A stretch of DNA of 64,000 bases from an uncultured Ruminiclostridium sp. GTDB lineage: Bacteria; Bacillota; Clostridia; Oscillospirales; Ruminococcaceae. The number at the start of each line of letters is the position of its first letter. Within the stretch, counting starts at the first letter, position 1. The DNA is taken from the NCBI GenBank assembly GCA_905235805.1, contig CAJOMV010000028.1, positions 1-64,000 on the forward strand, given 5' to 3'. Below the pieces are notes generated by a model, which was given only the letters and a program-made list of their open reading frames with translations, did not search any database and was not told the DNA's origin. Of the stretch, positions 26,953-36,677 are shown in pieces. The position numbers were made by a program, and so were the translations under genes.

Positions 26953-27996
26953 ATGAGCGTTAAGATCCTGATAGTGGACGACAGCAGGGTAGAGCGGAAT
27001 TTCCTTGCGGGAATGCTGAAAAAGCTCGGAGCGGAGCCCATTACAACGGAAAGCTGCGACGAGGGAACGGAGGCTGCTTGTCTGGAAAGGTTTGACCTGC
27101 TGTTCATCGACTACTTCATGCCGGAGGCTGACGGAGTTCACACTCTCCGCGAGATACGGCAGAACGAAAGAAGTAAGAACGCCGATACCCCCGCGGTAGC
27201 TCTCGGGACATCTGACTCCGCGTCTGACAGTGATTTCTTTGCGGAGCACGGCTTTGTGAATTACATCGAAAAGCCGGTCGACCCCGATGTGCTCCACGCG
27301 GCGCTGATATTGTATCTCCCGGAGGAGAAGCGGCGTGAGATAGGAACGGCAGTGAGTGAAACTGAGAAGGAACAGACGAAGCTATCCGTGCTTCCGGAGT
27401 GGCTGGGCGAGCTGACCGAGCTCTCGACGGAGGACGGTATCAGAAACTGCGGCACTGAGGAGGATTACCTCGGCGCGCTGAAGATATTCCACCGCTCGAT
27501 AGAGTCGATGTCGGACGAGATAGAGGGGTATTACGACACCGGTGACCTGAAGAACTACACCATAAAGGTGCATGCCCTGAAAAGCTCGGCGAGGATAATC
27601 GGACTGTCGGAGCTGTCGGAGCTTGCAAAGCAGCTCGAAGCGGCAGGGGACAGGGAAGACACGCAGTTCATTGAGCAGAACACCGGGACGCTGCTGGAGC
27701 TGTACCGCGGATACAGGGAAAAGCTCTCGCGGTTGTCGGAGGATAACAAGGCGCGGAAAGCGGACAAGCCTCCCGCGGACAAGGACTTCCTCGACGACGC
27801 GTTTTCATCGCTGGACGACTTTGCGGGGCAGATGGACTACGATCTTGTGGAGATGGTGGTCGATTCGGTGCGTGAGTATTCGCTCGGTGAACGCGAGCAG
27901 GCGATATTTGACGAGATAGACGAGGCGTTCATGGAACTCGATTGGAACAGGATTAGAACAGCCGCGCGGAAATACTTTGAAGATAATGAAGAGTAA
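26953..27996 (+). CDS. Response regulator with C-terminal Hpt domain
   Basis: REC LIVDDSRVERN...LLFIDYFMPEADG; Hpt IKVHALKSSARIIGLSELSELAKQLE. Confidence 0.88.
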   Translation: MSVKILIVDDSRVERNFLAGMLKKLGAEPITTESCDEGTEAACLERFDLLFIDYFMPEADGVHTLREIRQNERSKNADTPAVALGTSDSASDSDFFAEHGFVNYIEKPVDPDVLHAALILYLPEEKRREIGTAVSETEKEQTKLSVLPEWLGELTELSTEDGIRNCGTEEDYLGALKIFHRSIESMSDEIEGYYDTGDLKNYTIKVHALKSSARIIGLSELSELAKQLEAAGDREDTQFIEQNTGTLLELYRGYREKLSRLSEDNKARKADKPPADKDFLDDAFSSLDDFAGQMDYDLVEMVVDSVREYSLGEREQAIFDEIDEAFMELDWNRIRTAARKYFEDNEE

Positions 27997-28014
27997 AGAA
28001 AGGAAAATTACACA

Positions 28015-28872
28015 ATGCTGAAAAATGTAATGATCATCAGTACTTCAGAGAGCTTTGCTATTAAATCCATGGAGCAGAAGCTTCTCGCCGTGGAGATCAG
28101 TGCCTATCAGGTAGTCGCAAGGATCGCCGATATCGGAAGCAATATCGAGCGCGCGGGGCTTATCGTTCTCTATCTCGACGAGCGCATGGCGGCAATGACC
28201 GCGTCGCTCCAGAATATGCTTTCGTATCTCAACGACAAAATGTATGAGTCTAACAAAATGCTCATCATCATAGCCAAACGCAAGGACTACGAGACGGCTA
28301 TGCGCTACATCTCCGAGGACTTTGTGCTCCAGTTCTTTGATCGTCCGATGAACCTTGACGCGTTCGTCCAGACAGTGTTTGAGTATATGAACGAGGGCGA
28401 GAAGAGCATGGAGGAGGTCAAGGCGGACATCAAGAAGGAGAATGAGGAGGCCGCCGCAGCCCAGCAGCAGAAGCGAAAGTTCACCGATGAGATGGTGGTG
28501 GTCAAGAAAAAGAAGATACTGCTGGTCGATGACGATGCCTCATACCTGCGTATCATCAGAAACTGGCTCAAGGACGGCTATGAGGTCGGCGTTGCAAGCT
28601 CGGGGCTGCAGGCGATAATGTGGCTGGCGAGAAATGAGGTGGATCTGATACTGCTCGACTATAAAATGCCGGTAGCGTCCGGGGCGCAGATCTATGCTAT
28701 GCTCAAGAATGATTCCCAGACTCAGAATATCCCGGTGTTCTTCCTTACCGGAAACAGTGAACGTGAGAGCGTCCTCGAGATCCTGAAGCTCAACCCCGAG
28801 GGATATCTGCTCAAGACCTTCGACAGAAAGGCACTTCTCACAAGACTTGAAGAATTCTTTGAATTCCGTTAG
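28015..28872 (+). CDS. Tandem-receiver protein (degenerate N-terminal REC plus canonical REC)
   Basis: C-terminal ILLVDDDASYLRI...LILLDYKMPVASG...VFFLTGNSE; N-terminal domain receiver-like without clear phosphoacceptor. Confidence 0.8.
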   Translation: MLKNVMIISTSESFAIKSMEQKLLAVEISAYQVVARIADIGSNIERAGLIVLYLDERMAAMTASLQNMLSYLNDKMYESNKMLIIIAKRKDYETAMRYISEDFVLQFFDRPMNLDAFVQTVFEYMNEGEKSMEEVKADIKKENEEAAAAQQQKRKFTDEMVVVKKKKILLVDDDASYLRIIRNWLKDGYEVGVASSGLQAIMWLARNEVDLILLDYKMPVASGAQIYAMLKNDSQTQNIPVFFLTGNSERESVLEILKLNPEGYLLKTFDRKALLTRLEEFFEFR

Positions 28873-28877
28873 AGCGC

Positions 28878-28910
28878 GGCTCCGTTGTATCGGCACGATA
28901 TGGCGGAGCT
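28878..28910 (+). other. Stem-loop downstream of the signalling cluster
   Basis: GGCTCCG-ttg-TATCG-gca-CGATA-tgg-CGGAGCT; no T-tract immediately after. Confidence 0.45.
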
Positions 28911-28969
28911 GTTCATGTTTCCGCGTTTTATAGAACAGTATATTTTTTGAATTTTCATGCAGAAAAATA

Positions 28970-28998
28970 TTGAAATTTAGTCAGAAATATGATATAAT
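28970..28998 (+). promoter_or_regulatory. Promoter TTGAAA-N17-TATAAT upstream of carB
   Basis: -35 28970-28975, -10 28993-28998. Confidence 0.65.
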
Positions 28999-29029
28999 AT
29001 ATCGATATGTAAAACAGGGGGAATTGCTT

Positions 29030-32000
29030 ATGCCAAAAAGACAGGACATCAACAAAATAATGATAATCGGCTCAGGTCCCATTATCATCGGACAGGCGTG
29101 CGAATTCGACTATTCGGGCACACAGGCTTGCAAAGCGCTCCGCAAGCTCGGGTATGAGATAGTGCTCGTCAACTCCAATCCCGCTACTATAATGACCGAC
29201 CCCGATGTAGCCGATATAACCTACATCGAGCCGCTCAATCTTGACAGACTTACCCAGATAATCGAGAAGGAGCGTCCCGACGCCCTGCTGCCGAACCTCG
29301 GCGGTCAGTCGGGTCTGAACCTGTGCTCCGAGCTCTCCAAGGCAGGTGTGCTCGATAAGTACGACGTAAAGGTCATCGGCGTACAGGTCGACGCTATAGA
29401 GCGCGGTGAGGACAGAATAGAGTTCAAGCACACAATGCAGAAGCTCGGTATCGAAATGCCCCGCAGTGAGGTGGCATATTCGGTGGAGGAGGCTGTCGGC
29501 ATTGCCGAAAAGCTGAAATACCCCGTGGTGCTTCGTCCCGCTTATACCATGGGCGGCGCGGGCGGCGGACTCGTGTACAATGTCGAGGAGCTCAAGGTAG
29601 TATGCGCCCGCGGCTTGCAGGCAAGCCTTGTGGGACAGGTGCTGGTGGAGGAGTCCATAAGCGGCTGGGAGGAGCTGGAGCTCGAGGTCGTCCGCGACGC
29701 TGACGACAACGTCATCACTGTATGCTTCATCGAGAATATCGACCCCATAGGCGTGCATACAGGCGACTCGTTCTGCTCGGCACCCATGCTCACCATTTCC
29801 GAAGATGTCCAGAAGAAAATGCAGGAGTATTCCTATAAGATAGTACGCGCTGTCGGTGTCATCGGCGGCTGCAACTGCCAGTTTGCGCACGACCCCGTGT
29901 CCGGCAGGATAGTGGTCATCGAGATAAATCCCCGTACCTCCCGTTCGTCGGCTCTCGCCTCCAAGGCTACAGGCTTCCCGATAGCGCTTGTTTCTGCAAT
30001 GCTCGCCTGCGGTCTTACGCTTAAGGACATTCCCTGCGGCAAGTACGGAACGCTCGATAAATACACCCCCGGCGGAGACTATGTAGTTATCAAGTTCGCT
30101 CGCTGGGCATTCGAGAAGTTCAAGGGCGCCGAGGACAAGCTCGGCACGCAGATGCGCGCCGTAGGCGAGGTCATGAGCATAGGCAAGACCTACAAGGAAG
30201 CGTTCCAGAAGGCTATCCGCAGCCTCGAGACAGGAAGATACGGTCTCGGCTGGGCGAAGAACTTCCATGACCTTACAAAGGAAGAGCTGCTGCAGAAGCT
30301 GACATACCCCACCAGCGAACGGCAGTTCGTTATATATGAAGCACTCCGCAAGGGGGCGGATATCGAGGAGATATACCGCCTCACGAAGATAAAGCACTGG
30401 TTCCTCGAGCAGATGAAGGAGCTTGTTGACGAGGAAGAGCAGTTATTAAAGGGGAAGGGCAGTCTCCCGTCTCCCGAAGCACTGAAGCAGGCTAAGCTCG
30501 ACGGCTTCAGTGACCGTTACCTCTCGCAGCTTCTCGGCATCTCCGAGGAGTCTATCCGCAATGAGCGCTATAAGCTCGGCATCAAGGAAGCGTGGGAGGG
30601 CGTCCACGTCAGCGGTACCGAAAATTCCGCATACTACTACTCCACCTATCATCTTGAAAAGGACGAGAGCCCGGTAAACACCGACAAGCCGAAGATCATG
30701 ATACTCGGCGGCGGTCCGAACAGGATAGGGCAGGGCATAGAGTTCGACTACTGCTGTGTTCACGCGGCGCTTGCTCTGAAAAAGCTGGGCTTTGAGTCCA
30801 TTATCGTAAACTGCAACCCCGAGACAGTCTCCACAGACTACGATACCTCGGACAAGCTGTATTTCGAGCCTCTGACGCTTGAAGATGTGCTCGCTATATA
30901 TGAGAAGGAAAAGCCCGTCGGCGTGATAGCGCAGTTCGGCGGACAGACACCTCTCAATCTCGCGGCAGACCTGAAAAAGTACGGTGTGAATATCCTCGGC
31001 ACTTCTCCCGAGACCATCGACCTTGCCGAAGACCGCGACCACTTCCGCGCGATGATGGACAGGCTCGGTATACCCATGCCCGAGTCCGGAATGGCTGTAA
31101 ATGTGGACGAGGCTCTCGAGATAGCCAACAAGATAGGCTACCCGGTTATGGTACGCCCGTCCTATGTCCTCGGCGGCAGAGGAATGGAGGTCGTTCACGA
31201 TGACGAAATGATGAGGGTATATATGTCCGCGGCGGTAGGCGTTACCCCCGACAGACCGATACTGATAGACCGCTTCCTCCACAATGCTACCGAGTGCGAG
31301 GCTGATGCGATATCCGACGGAAAGAACTGCTTCGTTCCCGCCGTTATGGAGCACATTGAGCTTGCGGGCGTCCATTCCGGCGACTCGGCGTGCATACTGC
31401 CGTCCAAGAATTTAAGCGCGAAGCACGTTGAGACGATAAAGGAATACACCAGAAAGATAGCCGTGGAGATGAATGTCTGCGGACTTATGAATATGCAGTA
31501 CGCGATAGAGGACGACACCGTATATGTCCTCGAAGCCAACCCCCGTGCTTCGAGAACAGTCCCGCTGGTATCGAAGGTGTGCAGCATAAACATGGTGCGC
31601 ATAGCTACCGAGATAATGACCTCGGAGTTTACGAAGAGACCTTCTCCCGTACCGGAGCTGCATGACCGTGTTATCCCTCATTACGGGGTCAAGGAAGCTG
31701 TGTTCCCGTTCAATATGTTCCAGGAGGTAGACCCGCTTCTCGGACCGGAGATGAGATCTACCGGCGAGGTCCTGGGAATATCCCATTCCTTCGGTGAAGC
31801 CTACTACAAGGCGGAGGAAGCTACACAGACCAAGCTGCCCTCCGAGGGAACGGTACTGCTGAGCGTATGCGACCGCGACAAGCCGGAGCTTCTCGAGATA
31901 GCGAAGGCGTTCTCCGATCTCGGCTTTAAGATACTCGCGACCGGCAGATCCTACGAGATGATCGTTGAAGCGGGCATAAAAGCGGAGCGTGTGAACAAGC

Positions 32001-32251
32001 TGTACGAGGGCAGACCGAACATCACGGACTGCATCACAAACGGCGAGATACAGCTGATAATCAACACCCCGGCAGGCAAAACAAGCGTCCACAACGACAG
32101 CTATATCCGTCAGTACGCGATAAAGCACAGAGTACCCTACATCACCACAATGGCTGCCGCAAAGGCAAGCGCCGAGGGTATCAGAGCGGTGCGTGAGAAC
32201 GGCTGTATCGGTGTGAAGTCGCTCCAGGAATACCACGCGGAGATAAAATAA
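29030..32251 (+). CDS. carB: Carbamoyl-phosphate synthase large subunit
   Basis: PKRQDINKIMIIGSGPIIIGQACEFDYSGTQACKAL; two ATP-grasp halves; ATG 29030 after GGGGGAATTGCTT. Confidence 0.98.
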   Translation: MPKRQDINKIMIIGSGPIIIGQACEFDYSGTQACKALRKLGYEIVLVNSNPATIMTDPDVADITYIEPLNLDRLTQIIEKERPDALLPNLGGQSGLNLCSELSKAGVLDKYDVKVIGVQVDAIERGEDRIEFKHTMQKLGIEMPRSEVAYSVEEAVGIAEKLKYPVVLRPAYTMGGAGGGLVYNVEELKVVCARGLQASLVGQVLVEESISGWEELELEVVRDADDNVITVCFIENIDPIGVHTGDSFCSAPMLTISEDVQKKMQEYSYKIVRAVGVIGGCNCQFAHDPVSGRIVVIEINPRTSRSSALASKATGFPIALVSAMLACGLTLKDIPCGKYGTLDKYTPGGDYVVIKFARWAFEKFKGAEDKLGTQMRAVGEVMSIGKTYKEAFQKAIRSLETGRYGLGWAKNFHDLTKEELLQKLTYPTSERQFVIYEALRKGADIEEIYRLTKIKHWFLEQMKELVDEEEQLLKGKGSLPSPEALKQAKLDGFSDRYLSQLLGISEESIRNERYKLGIKEAWEGVHVSGTENSAYYYSTYHLEKDESPVNTDKPKIMILGGGPNRIGQGIEFDYCCVHAALALKKLGFESIIVNCNPETVSTDYDTSDKLYFEPLTLEDVLAIYEKEKPVGVIAQFGGQTPLNLAADLKKYGVNILGTSPETIDLAEDRDHFRAMMDRLGIPMPESGMAVNVDEALEIANKIGYPVMVRPSYVLGGRGMEVVHDDEMMRVYMSAAVGVTPDRPILIDRFLHNATECEADAISDGKNCFVPAVMEHIELAGVHSGDSACILPSKNLSAKHVETIKEYTRKIAVEMNVCGLMNMQYAIEDDTVYVLEANPRASRTVPLVSKVCSINMVRIATEIMTSEFTKRPSPVPELHDRVIPHYGVKEAVFPFNMFQEVDPLLGPEMRSTGEVLGISHSFGEAYYKAEEATQTKLPSEGTVLLSVCDRDKPELLEIAKAFSDLGFKILATGRSYEMIVEAGIKAERVNKLYEGRPNITDCITNGEIQLIINTPAGKTSVHNDSYIRQYAIKHRVPYITTMAAAKASAEGIRAVRENGCIGVKSLQEYHAEIK

Positions 32252-32273
32252 AGCAGAATTTAAGTAAAACAAT

Positions 32274-32306
32274 AACCCCTGTCTGATAAATAATCAGACA
32301 GGGGTT
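32274..32306. terminator. Intrinsic terminator between convergent carB and GNAT gene
   Basis: AACCCCTGTCTGAT-aaata-ATCAGACAGGGGTT. Confidence 0.85.
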
Positions 32307-32347
32307 TATCTTTATGTATCGGTTACTTTAATGCTTTTTATGGTCAT

Positions 32348-33031
32348 TTACCACAACAATTCAATTTCTTTCAGTAAATATGAATGTTCCTGTAAATAAT
32401 GTGACTCCTCAAGCGTCAGAACAGCAAACGGATTTGGTATATTGTCCTGTTCATGCGGAGGGTCAGACTCTAATTCTCTGCTTTTAGCCCGTTCAGCTAT
32501 GACCTTGTCAACTATCGCTTGTTCTTTTTCAGTCAGCAATGATACCACTCCTTTACCTGCTTCTGAACGGATAACATATTTCATATTATGAAATCTTGAT
32601 CTTACATCTTCAAATCCGACAGACTTATAAAGTTCATACCCCGCGTCTGTCGCTTTAAGCTCCACAAAGTCGAGCCCCAGCTCCTCCGCCTCATTGAGAA
32701 GCATTTTCAGCAGTTTTCCCGCGATGCCTCTTCTTCTGAACTCCTTTTTGGTATAGACATTCATCACGGTACCTGTTCTGCCGCTGATAAACGAAGGATT
32801 CGGCGGCTTTTCGGAAACATACAGAAAACAGCAGCTTATTATCACGCCGTTATCCCTGCATGTGAATACAAACAGATCTTTGTTCAGATGTTTTCTGAAA
32901 TAATCGGGCAGATCATGTGCGAGCTTGTCCGATAAATCTGTGGGGAGCTCTCCATAGTCCTCACGCAGGTATCCGAGCCTTGATCCCGTCAGTGCCGCAA
33001 TATCGTACATGCCGGCTTTATCAAATATCAT
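32348..33031 (-). CDS. GNAT family N-acetyltransferase
   Basis: VYTKKEFRRRGIAGKLLKMLLNEAEELGLDFVELKATDAGYELYKSVGF. Confidence 0.9.
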   Translation of the reverse strand: MIFDKAGMYDIAALTGSRLGYLREDYGELPTDLSDKLAHDLPDYFRKHLNKDLFVFTCRDNGVIISCCFLYVSEKPPNPSFISGRTGTVMNVYTKKEFRRRGIAGKLLKMLLNEAEELGLDFVELKATDAGYELYKSVGFEDVRSRFHNMKYVIRSEAGKGVVSLLTEKEQAIVDKVIAERAKSRELESDPPHEQDNIPNPFAVLTLEESHYLQEHSYLLKEIELLW

Positions 33032-33063
33032 TTCCTATTACACCGCGCTTTTTGCTATGTATG

Positions 33064-33402
33064 TCATTTATTTTCCGACTCGCAGCCTCTTGAAAAGAAT
33101 TCCGAAATACTTTCAAGCACCCTGCTTTCGTCGGTGATGAAGCCGAAGCCTTTCAGCCTGCGAAGCTGTCTTTCGTCGCTTATATTGAATATCGCCTTGT
33201 CGATGCCTCTTGTCACCGCATACGCGAGCACCGAGCGTACAAGTCCGTCATAGTACAGCTCCACCTCACTGTCGAGCGCGGTTATCATCAGGTCGCCGTC
33301 GCCCGTGAGCACAGCCGTAATGCCGCCGACACGCCTGTCCTCGTCCTTCATTACATAAACGAGCTTGTCGGCGATCTCGGGGTCTCTCAATATCGTTATC
33401 AT
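33064..33402 (-). CDS. Small hypothetical protein (truncated-GNAT-like)
   Basis: 112 aa ORF overlapping the start of the pseudouridine synthase gene; no clear acetyl-CoA motif. Confidence 0.6.
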   Translation of the reverse strand: MITILRDPEIADKLVYVMKDEDRRVGGITAVLTGDGDLMITALDSEVELYYDGLVRSVLAYAVTRGIDKAIFNISDERQLRRLKGFGFITDESRVLESISEFFSRGCESENK

Positions 33403-34166
33403 CTGTGTTTACCTCCTTTTTTCCTGTTCGGTGAAGAAGAGCTGCCCACAGCGCTGCGAAGAGTGCGGAGCTCCTGCTCGGTCAGGTCTGCGTATGTGCC
33501 GGGTCGCAGCATACCGAGCTTTACACCTCCGACGGAGGTACGGCGCAGCCGCTTTACGGTAAGCCCGACAGCCTCGCACATACGGCGTATCTGTCTGTTC
33601 TTTCCCTCATATATGACAAATTCAAGCACAGTACGTTCCGCGTCATTCGTTTTCACGGTGACAACGCATGGCGCCGTTACAACATTCTCTTCTATCTCGA
33701 CGCCCGCCATGAGCCGGTTTATCATATCCTCGGTGACCTTCTCCGCGACTGTCACGCGGTAGGTTTTGGATATATGCTTTTTCGGGTGCATTATATCGTT
33801 AGCGAGACTGCCGTCGTTCGTCAGCAGCAGCAGCCCCTCGGAATTCTTGTCGAGCCGTCCTATGGGATACACTCTCTCGTCTATCCCCCCCAGCAGCTCG
33901 GTGACGCTTTTTCTTCCGAGCTCGTCCGACATTGTGGTGACGTACCCGCGGGGCTTATACAGCTTTATGTAGCGCAGAGTATTCGGCTCCGCGCTTATTT
34001 TTTCGCCGCACACCGTGATGAGGTCATTTCGCGGGTCGGCTTTGTCGCCGAGCTTAACGGGATGCCCGTTGAGTTTCACCTCGCCGTCCGCGATGAGCTG
34101 CTCGGCTCTGCGGCGTGAGCAGTAACCGCTGTCTGCTATGATTTTCTGAATTCTGATAAGTTCCAT
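33399..34166 (-). CDS. RsuA/RluB family pseudouridine synthase
   Basis: S4 N-terminus IRIQKIIADSGYCSRRRAEQLI; VYPIGRLDKNSEGLLLLTNDG. Confidence 0.95.
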   Translation of the reverse strand: MELIRIQKIIADSGYCSRRRAEQLIADGEVKLNGHPVKLGDKADPRNDLITVCGEKISAEPNTLRYIKLYKPRGYVTTMSDELGRKSVTELLGGIDERVYPIGRLDKNSEGLLLLTNDGSLANDIMHPKKHISKTYRVTVAEKVTEDMINRLMAGVEIEENVVTAPCVVTVKTNDAERTVLEFVIYEGKNRQIRRMCEAVGLTVKRLRRTSVGGVKLGMLRPGTYADLTEQELRTLRSAVGSSSSPNRKKGGKHR

Positions 34167-34176
34167 ATCAATTCCG

Positions 34177-35322
34177 TCAATTTCTGTTGAAGGAGGCGAT
34201 GAGACCTCCGTTCAGTAAGTTCTTCAGCCAGTCAAAAACACCCTTGCTGGGCTCTGTTCGGGAAACATTCTCAGAAGCCACCAGCGCGACCTTCCTGAAC
34301 AGCTTCCCGTCAAGGAAGATATCCGCCTGTCCGAGAGCGTCTCCCTCATTTATTTCAGCGTACACGAATCGCGGTACGCTGTATTTCACCGAGATCCTGC
34401 GCGTCTCGTCCGCCGTCATGCCCAGCGTGACCTTTTCAGCGGGTACAAGAGGCACCGAGCCTGTATTGCCGCCCACTACCTCCGCCGCAAATGAGTTCAG
34501 CCTGATATCGTATGCCTTCATCTCGGAGAACGCGCTGTCCAGCAGCTTTGTGTGGTCGTCCCAGTCGTCGGGCGCATTCAGCGTTACCGCGATAAGGGTG
34601 CAGCCGTTTCGTTCCGCCGCCGAAACAAGACATCTTCGGGCATTGTCCGTAAACCCTGTTTTGACACCGATGCAGCCCTCATACATATCGAGCAGCTTAT
34701 TCGAGTTGAACAGGGTGCGCTTTTCCTGCGGATTACCGAATTCCGTCTCCGCCGACTTCATACCGCACATCTCGCGAAAATCCGTGTTTTTCAGAGCCTC
34801 CCGCGTCAGCAGCGCCATATCGTAGGCGGTGGAGTAATGCCCGTCCGCGTCCAGCCCGGAGGGATTGACGAAGTGCGTGTCGCTCATGCCTATCTGCGCG
34901 GCTCGCCGGTTCATCATATCCGCGAAGGCTCCCATGCTTCCCGCCACATTCACCGCGGCGGCGTTTGCAGCGTCATTCCCGGAGGGGAGCAGCATACCGA
35001 GGCAGAGTGCTCTTCTTGTGACGATATCACCCTCCGTGAGTCCCATGGAGGTGCCCTCCACGCGTATGGCTGTCCTGTCCGCGACGAAGAGCCTGTCGGG
35101 GTCTCCCGCTTCTATGGTGAGCAGGGCGGTCATTATCTTGGTCGTGCTGGCTATGGCGTGCTTCCTGTGAGCGTTCTTCTCATAGAGCACGGTACCGGTC
35201 TGCGCGTTCATCACGACGGCGCATTCCGCGGAGATGTCGATATCCGCAGGTACTGCGCCTGCGGAAGTATTCAGAAAAAGCAGCGATACGGCGAGTGCCG
35301 TGATAACAGAAATAATTTTCAT
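34177..35322 (-). CDS. D-alanyl-D-alanine carboxypeptidase (DacF-like)
   Basis: Signal peptide; KHAIASTTKIMTALLTIEAGD (SxxK), SGNDAANAAA (SxN), KTGFTDNA (KTG). Confidence 0.95.
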   Translation of the reverse strand: MKIISVITALAVSLLFLNTSAGAVPADIDISAECAVVMNAQTGTVLYEKNAHRKHAIASTTKIMTALLTIEAGDPDRLFVADRTAIRVEGTSMGLTEGDIVTRRALCLGMLLPSGNDAANAAAVNVAGSMGAFADMMNRRAAQIGMSDTHFVNPSGLDADGHYSTAYDMALLTREALKNTDFREMCGMKSAETEFGNPQEKRTLFNSNKLLDMYEGCIGVKTGFTDNARRCLVSAAERNGCTLIAVTLNAPDDWDDHTKLLDSAFSEMKAYDIRLNSFAAEVVGGNTGSVPLVPAEKVTLGMTADETRRISVKYSVPRFVYAEINEGDALGQADIFLDGKLFRKVALVASENVSRTEPSKGVFDWLKNLLNGGLIASFNRN

Positions 35323-35389
35323 TCAGTATGTTCACCTCGGGGATATTCTTTACCGTATCGGCTCCGAATATTCGGGTCAGCATACAAAA

Positions 35390-35806
35390 TTATTCCGCGT
35401 CGGTATCCTCTTTCTCTGTTGTCTCCTCGGAAGCCTCGTCGCCCTTCTTGCCGAACATGCCCTTCAGCTTGTTTATCAGCTCGGGAGCGCTGTCTATGAT
35501 ACCCTCGATAGGGCTGCTCTTGCCGCCGAGCTCGAGTATCTTGGAGTCGCCCTCCTTGTTTATCACGATGAAAGCCTGCGGCTTTATGGTGATACCTGCG
35601 CCCGCGCCGCCCGCGAAAACGTCCTTGGAGACATTTGCGGGGATATCCGAGCCGCCGGACACGAAGCCGAACGACACCTTCGATATCGGGATAATGGTAG
35701 TCCCGTCGGGGGAGGTGATAGGGTTCCCGATGATGGTGTTGACATCAACCAGGTCGCGTATTTTCTCCATCGAGGTGTTCATAAGTCCTTCAAGATGCTG
35801 TGCCAT
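35390..35806 (-). CDS. ytfJ: GerW/YtfJ family spore protein
   Basis: EGLMNTSMEKIRDLVDVNTIIGNPITSPDGTTIIPISKVSFGFVSGGSD. Confidence 0.93.
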   Translation of the reverse strand: MAQHLEGLMNTSMEKIRDLVDVNTIIGNPITSPDGTTIIPISKVSFGFVSGGSDIPANVSKDVFAGGAGAGITIKPQAFIVINKEGDSKILELGGKSSPIEGIIDSAPELINKLKGMFGKKGDEASEETTEKEDTDAE

Positions 35807-35825
35807 AATAGTCCTCCTGAATATG

Positions 35826-36656
35826 TTATCTTCCCCTGCTTGCGGCAGGTTTCATTTTTACTTTGTGAGCTTTGGACTTGCTGTTGTATTTCAGGTACGT
35901 TTTCAGCACCCTTATACCGAGCCACAGTACGCAGCCGAGAGCCGCGCCTGTCCGCAGCTTCAGCGTCGCGTAAACGAATATATCGTCCTTCTCCGCCTCA
36001 AAATCCGCTTCTATGTTTATTTCCTTTATTTTCGCGTCGAAGTATGCGGTGAGCCATTCCTCCAGGGAATAGAACGCGGTGCAGAGCCCGCCGTATTTTA
36101 GCGCGGTCTTTCCGGCTTCGTCCGAGCCGACCACCCAGTCCACATACACATCTCTTATCCTGATCTTCTTAAAAAGCCTCTTTATGGGAGGAGAAGCGCT
36201 CCTCACATAGTCCATTATCATGTCAACGCTGATATTGAGCTTCTTCTTCGGCTTTTTGACCTTCTCCGCTTTGGGAGCCTTCCCGGGAACCGTGGTACTT
36301 TCACTCTCCGCTTGGTCATCGTGCTTCCTGTCTCCGGCAGCGGCAGGCTTCTCATCGGCGCTCTGTGCTGTCCCGGTCACGGAAGATGAGTCCGCCGCCC
36401 GTTTGTCCGGCTTGCTCCGTGCAGCCTTTTTTTGCTGCTTCTCCAGCTTTTTCCGTTCCTTCTCCGCTTTCTTCTTCTGTCTGCGCTTTCGCTTTTCGAG
36501 GGTCTTAGGATCTGTCGGAACTTTAACTATCGTGAAGCAGAGAATTTTAATCCGCACCTCCGGGTTTGCGTCATATATCGCAGTGACCGTCACGGAGACC
36601 GAAAGAATGAGTATCAGGATAAGCAGGATCGAACCGAAAATGATCCAACCGATCAT
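35826..36656 (-). CDS. DUF2953 domain protein
   Basis: N-terminal TM, Lys-rich linker, C-terminal DUF2953-like region; between ytfJ and scpB as in many Firmicutes. Confidence 0.75.
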   Translation of the reverse strand: MIGWIIFGSILLILILILSVSVTVTAIYDANPEVRIKILCFTIVKVPTDPKTLEKRKRRQKKKAEKERKKLEKQQKKAARSKPDKRAADSSSVTGTAQSADEKPAAAGDRKHDDQAESESTTVPGKAPKAEKVKKPKKKLNISVDMIMDYVRSASPPIKRLFKKIRIRDVYVDWVVGSDEAGKTALKYGGLCTAFYSLEEWLTAYFDAKIKEINIEADFEAEKDDIFVYATLKLRTGAALGCVLWLGIRVLKTYLKYNSKSKAHKVKMKPAASRGR

Positions 36657-36677
36657 ATATCACATTACCTTTCGCAA

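Noticed and set aside
29072-30397. 441 aa minus-strand ORF antisense to carB
   Set aside because: Fully inside carB, which has a strong family match; the translation has no recognisable domain and reflects codon bias
29030-32251. Isolated carB without carA as an anomaly
   Set aside because: carA is often separated or may lie elsewhere; without the full genome this is not informative
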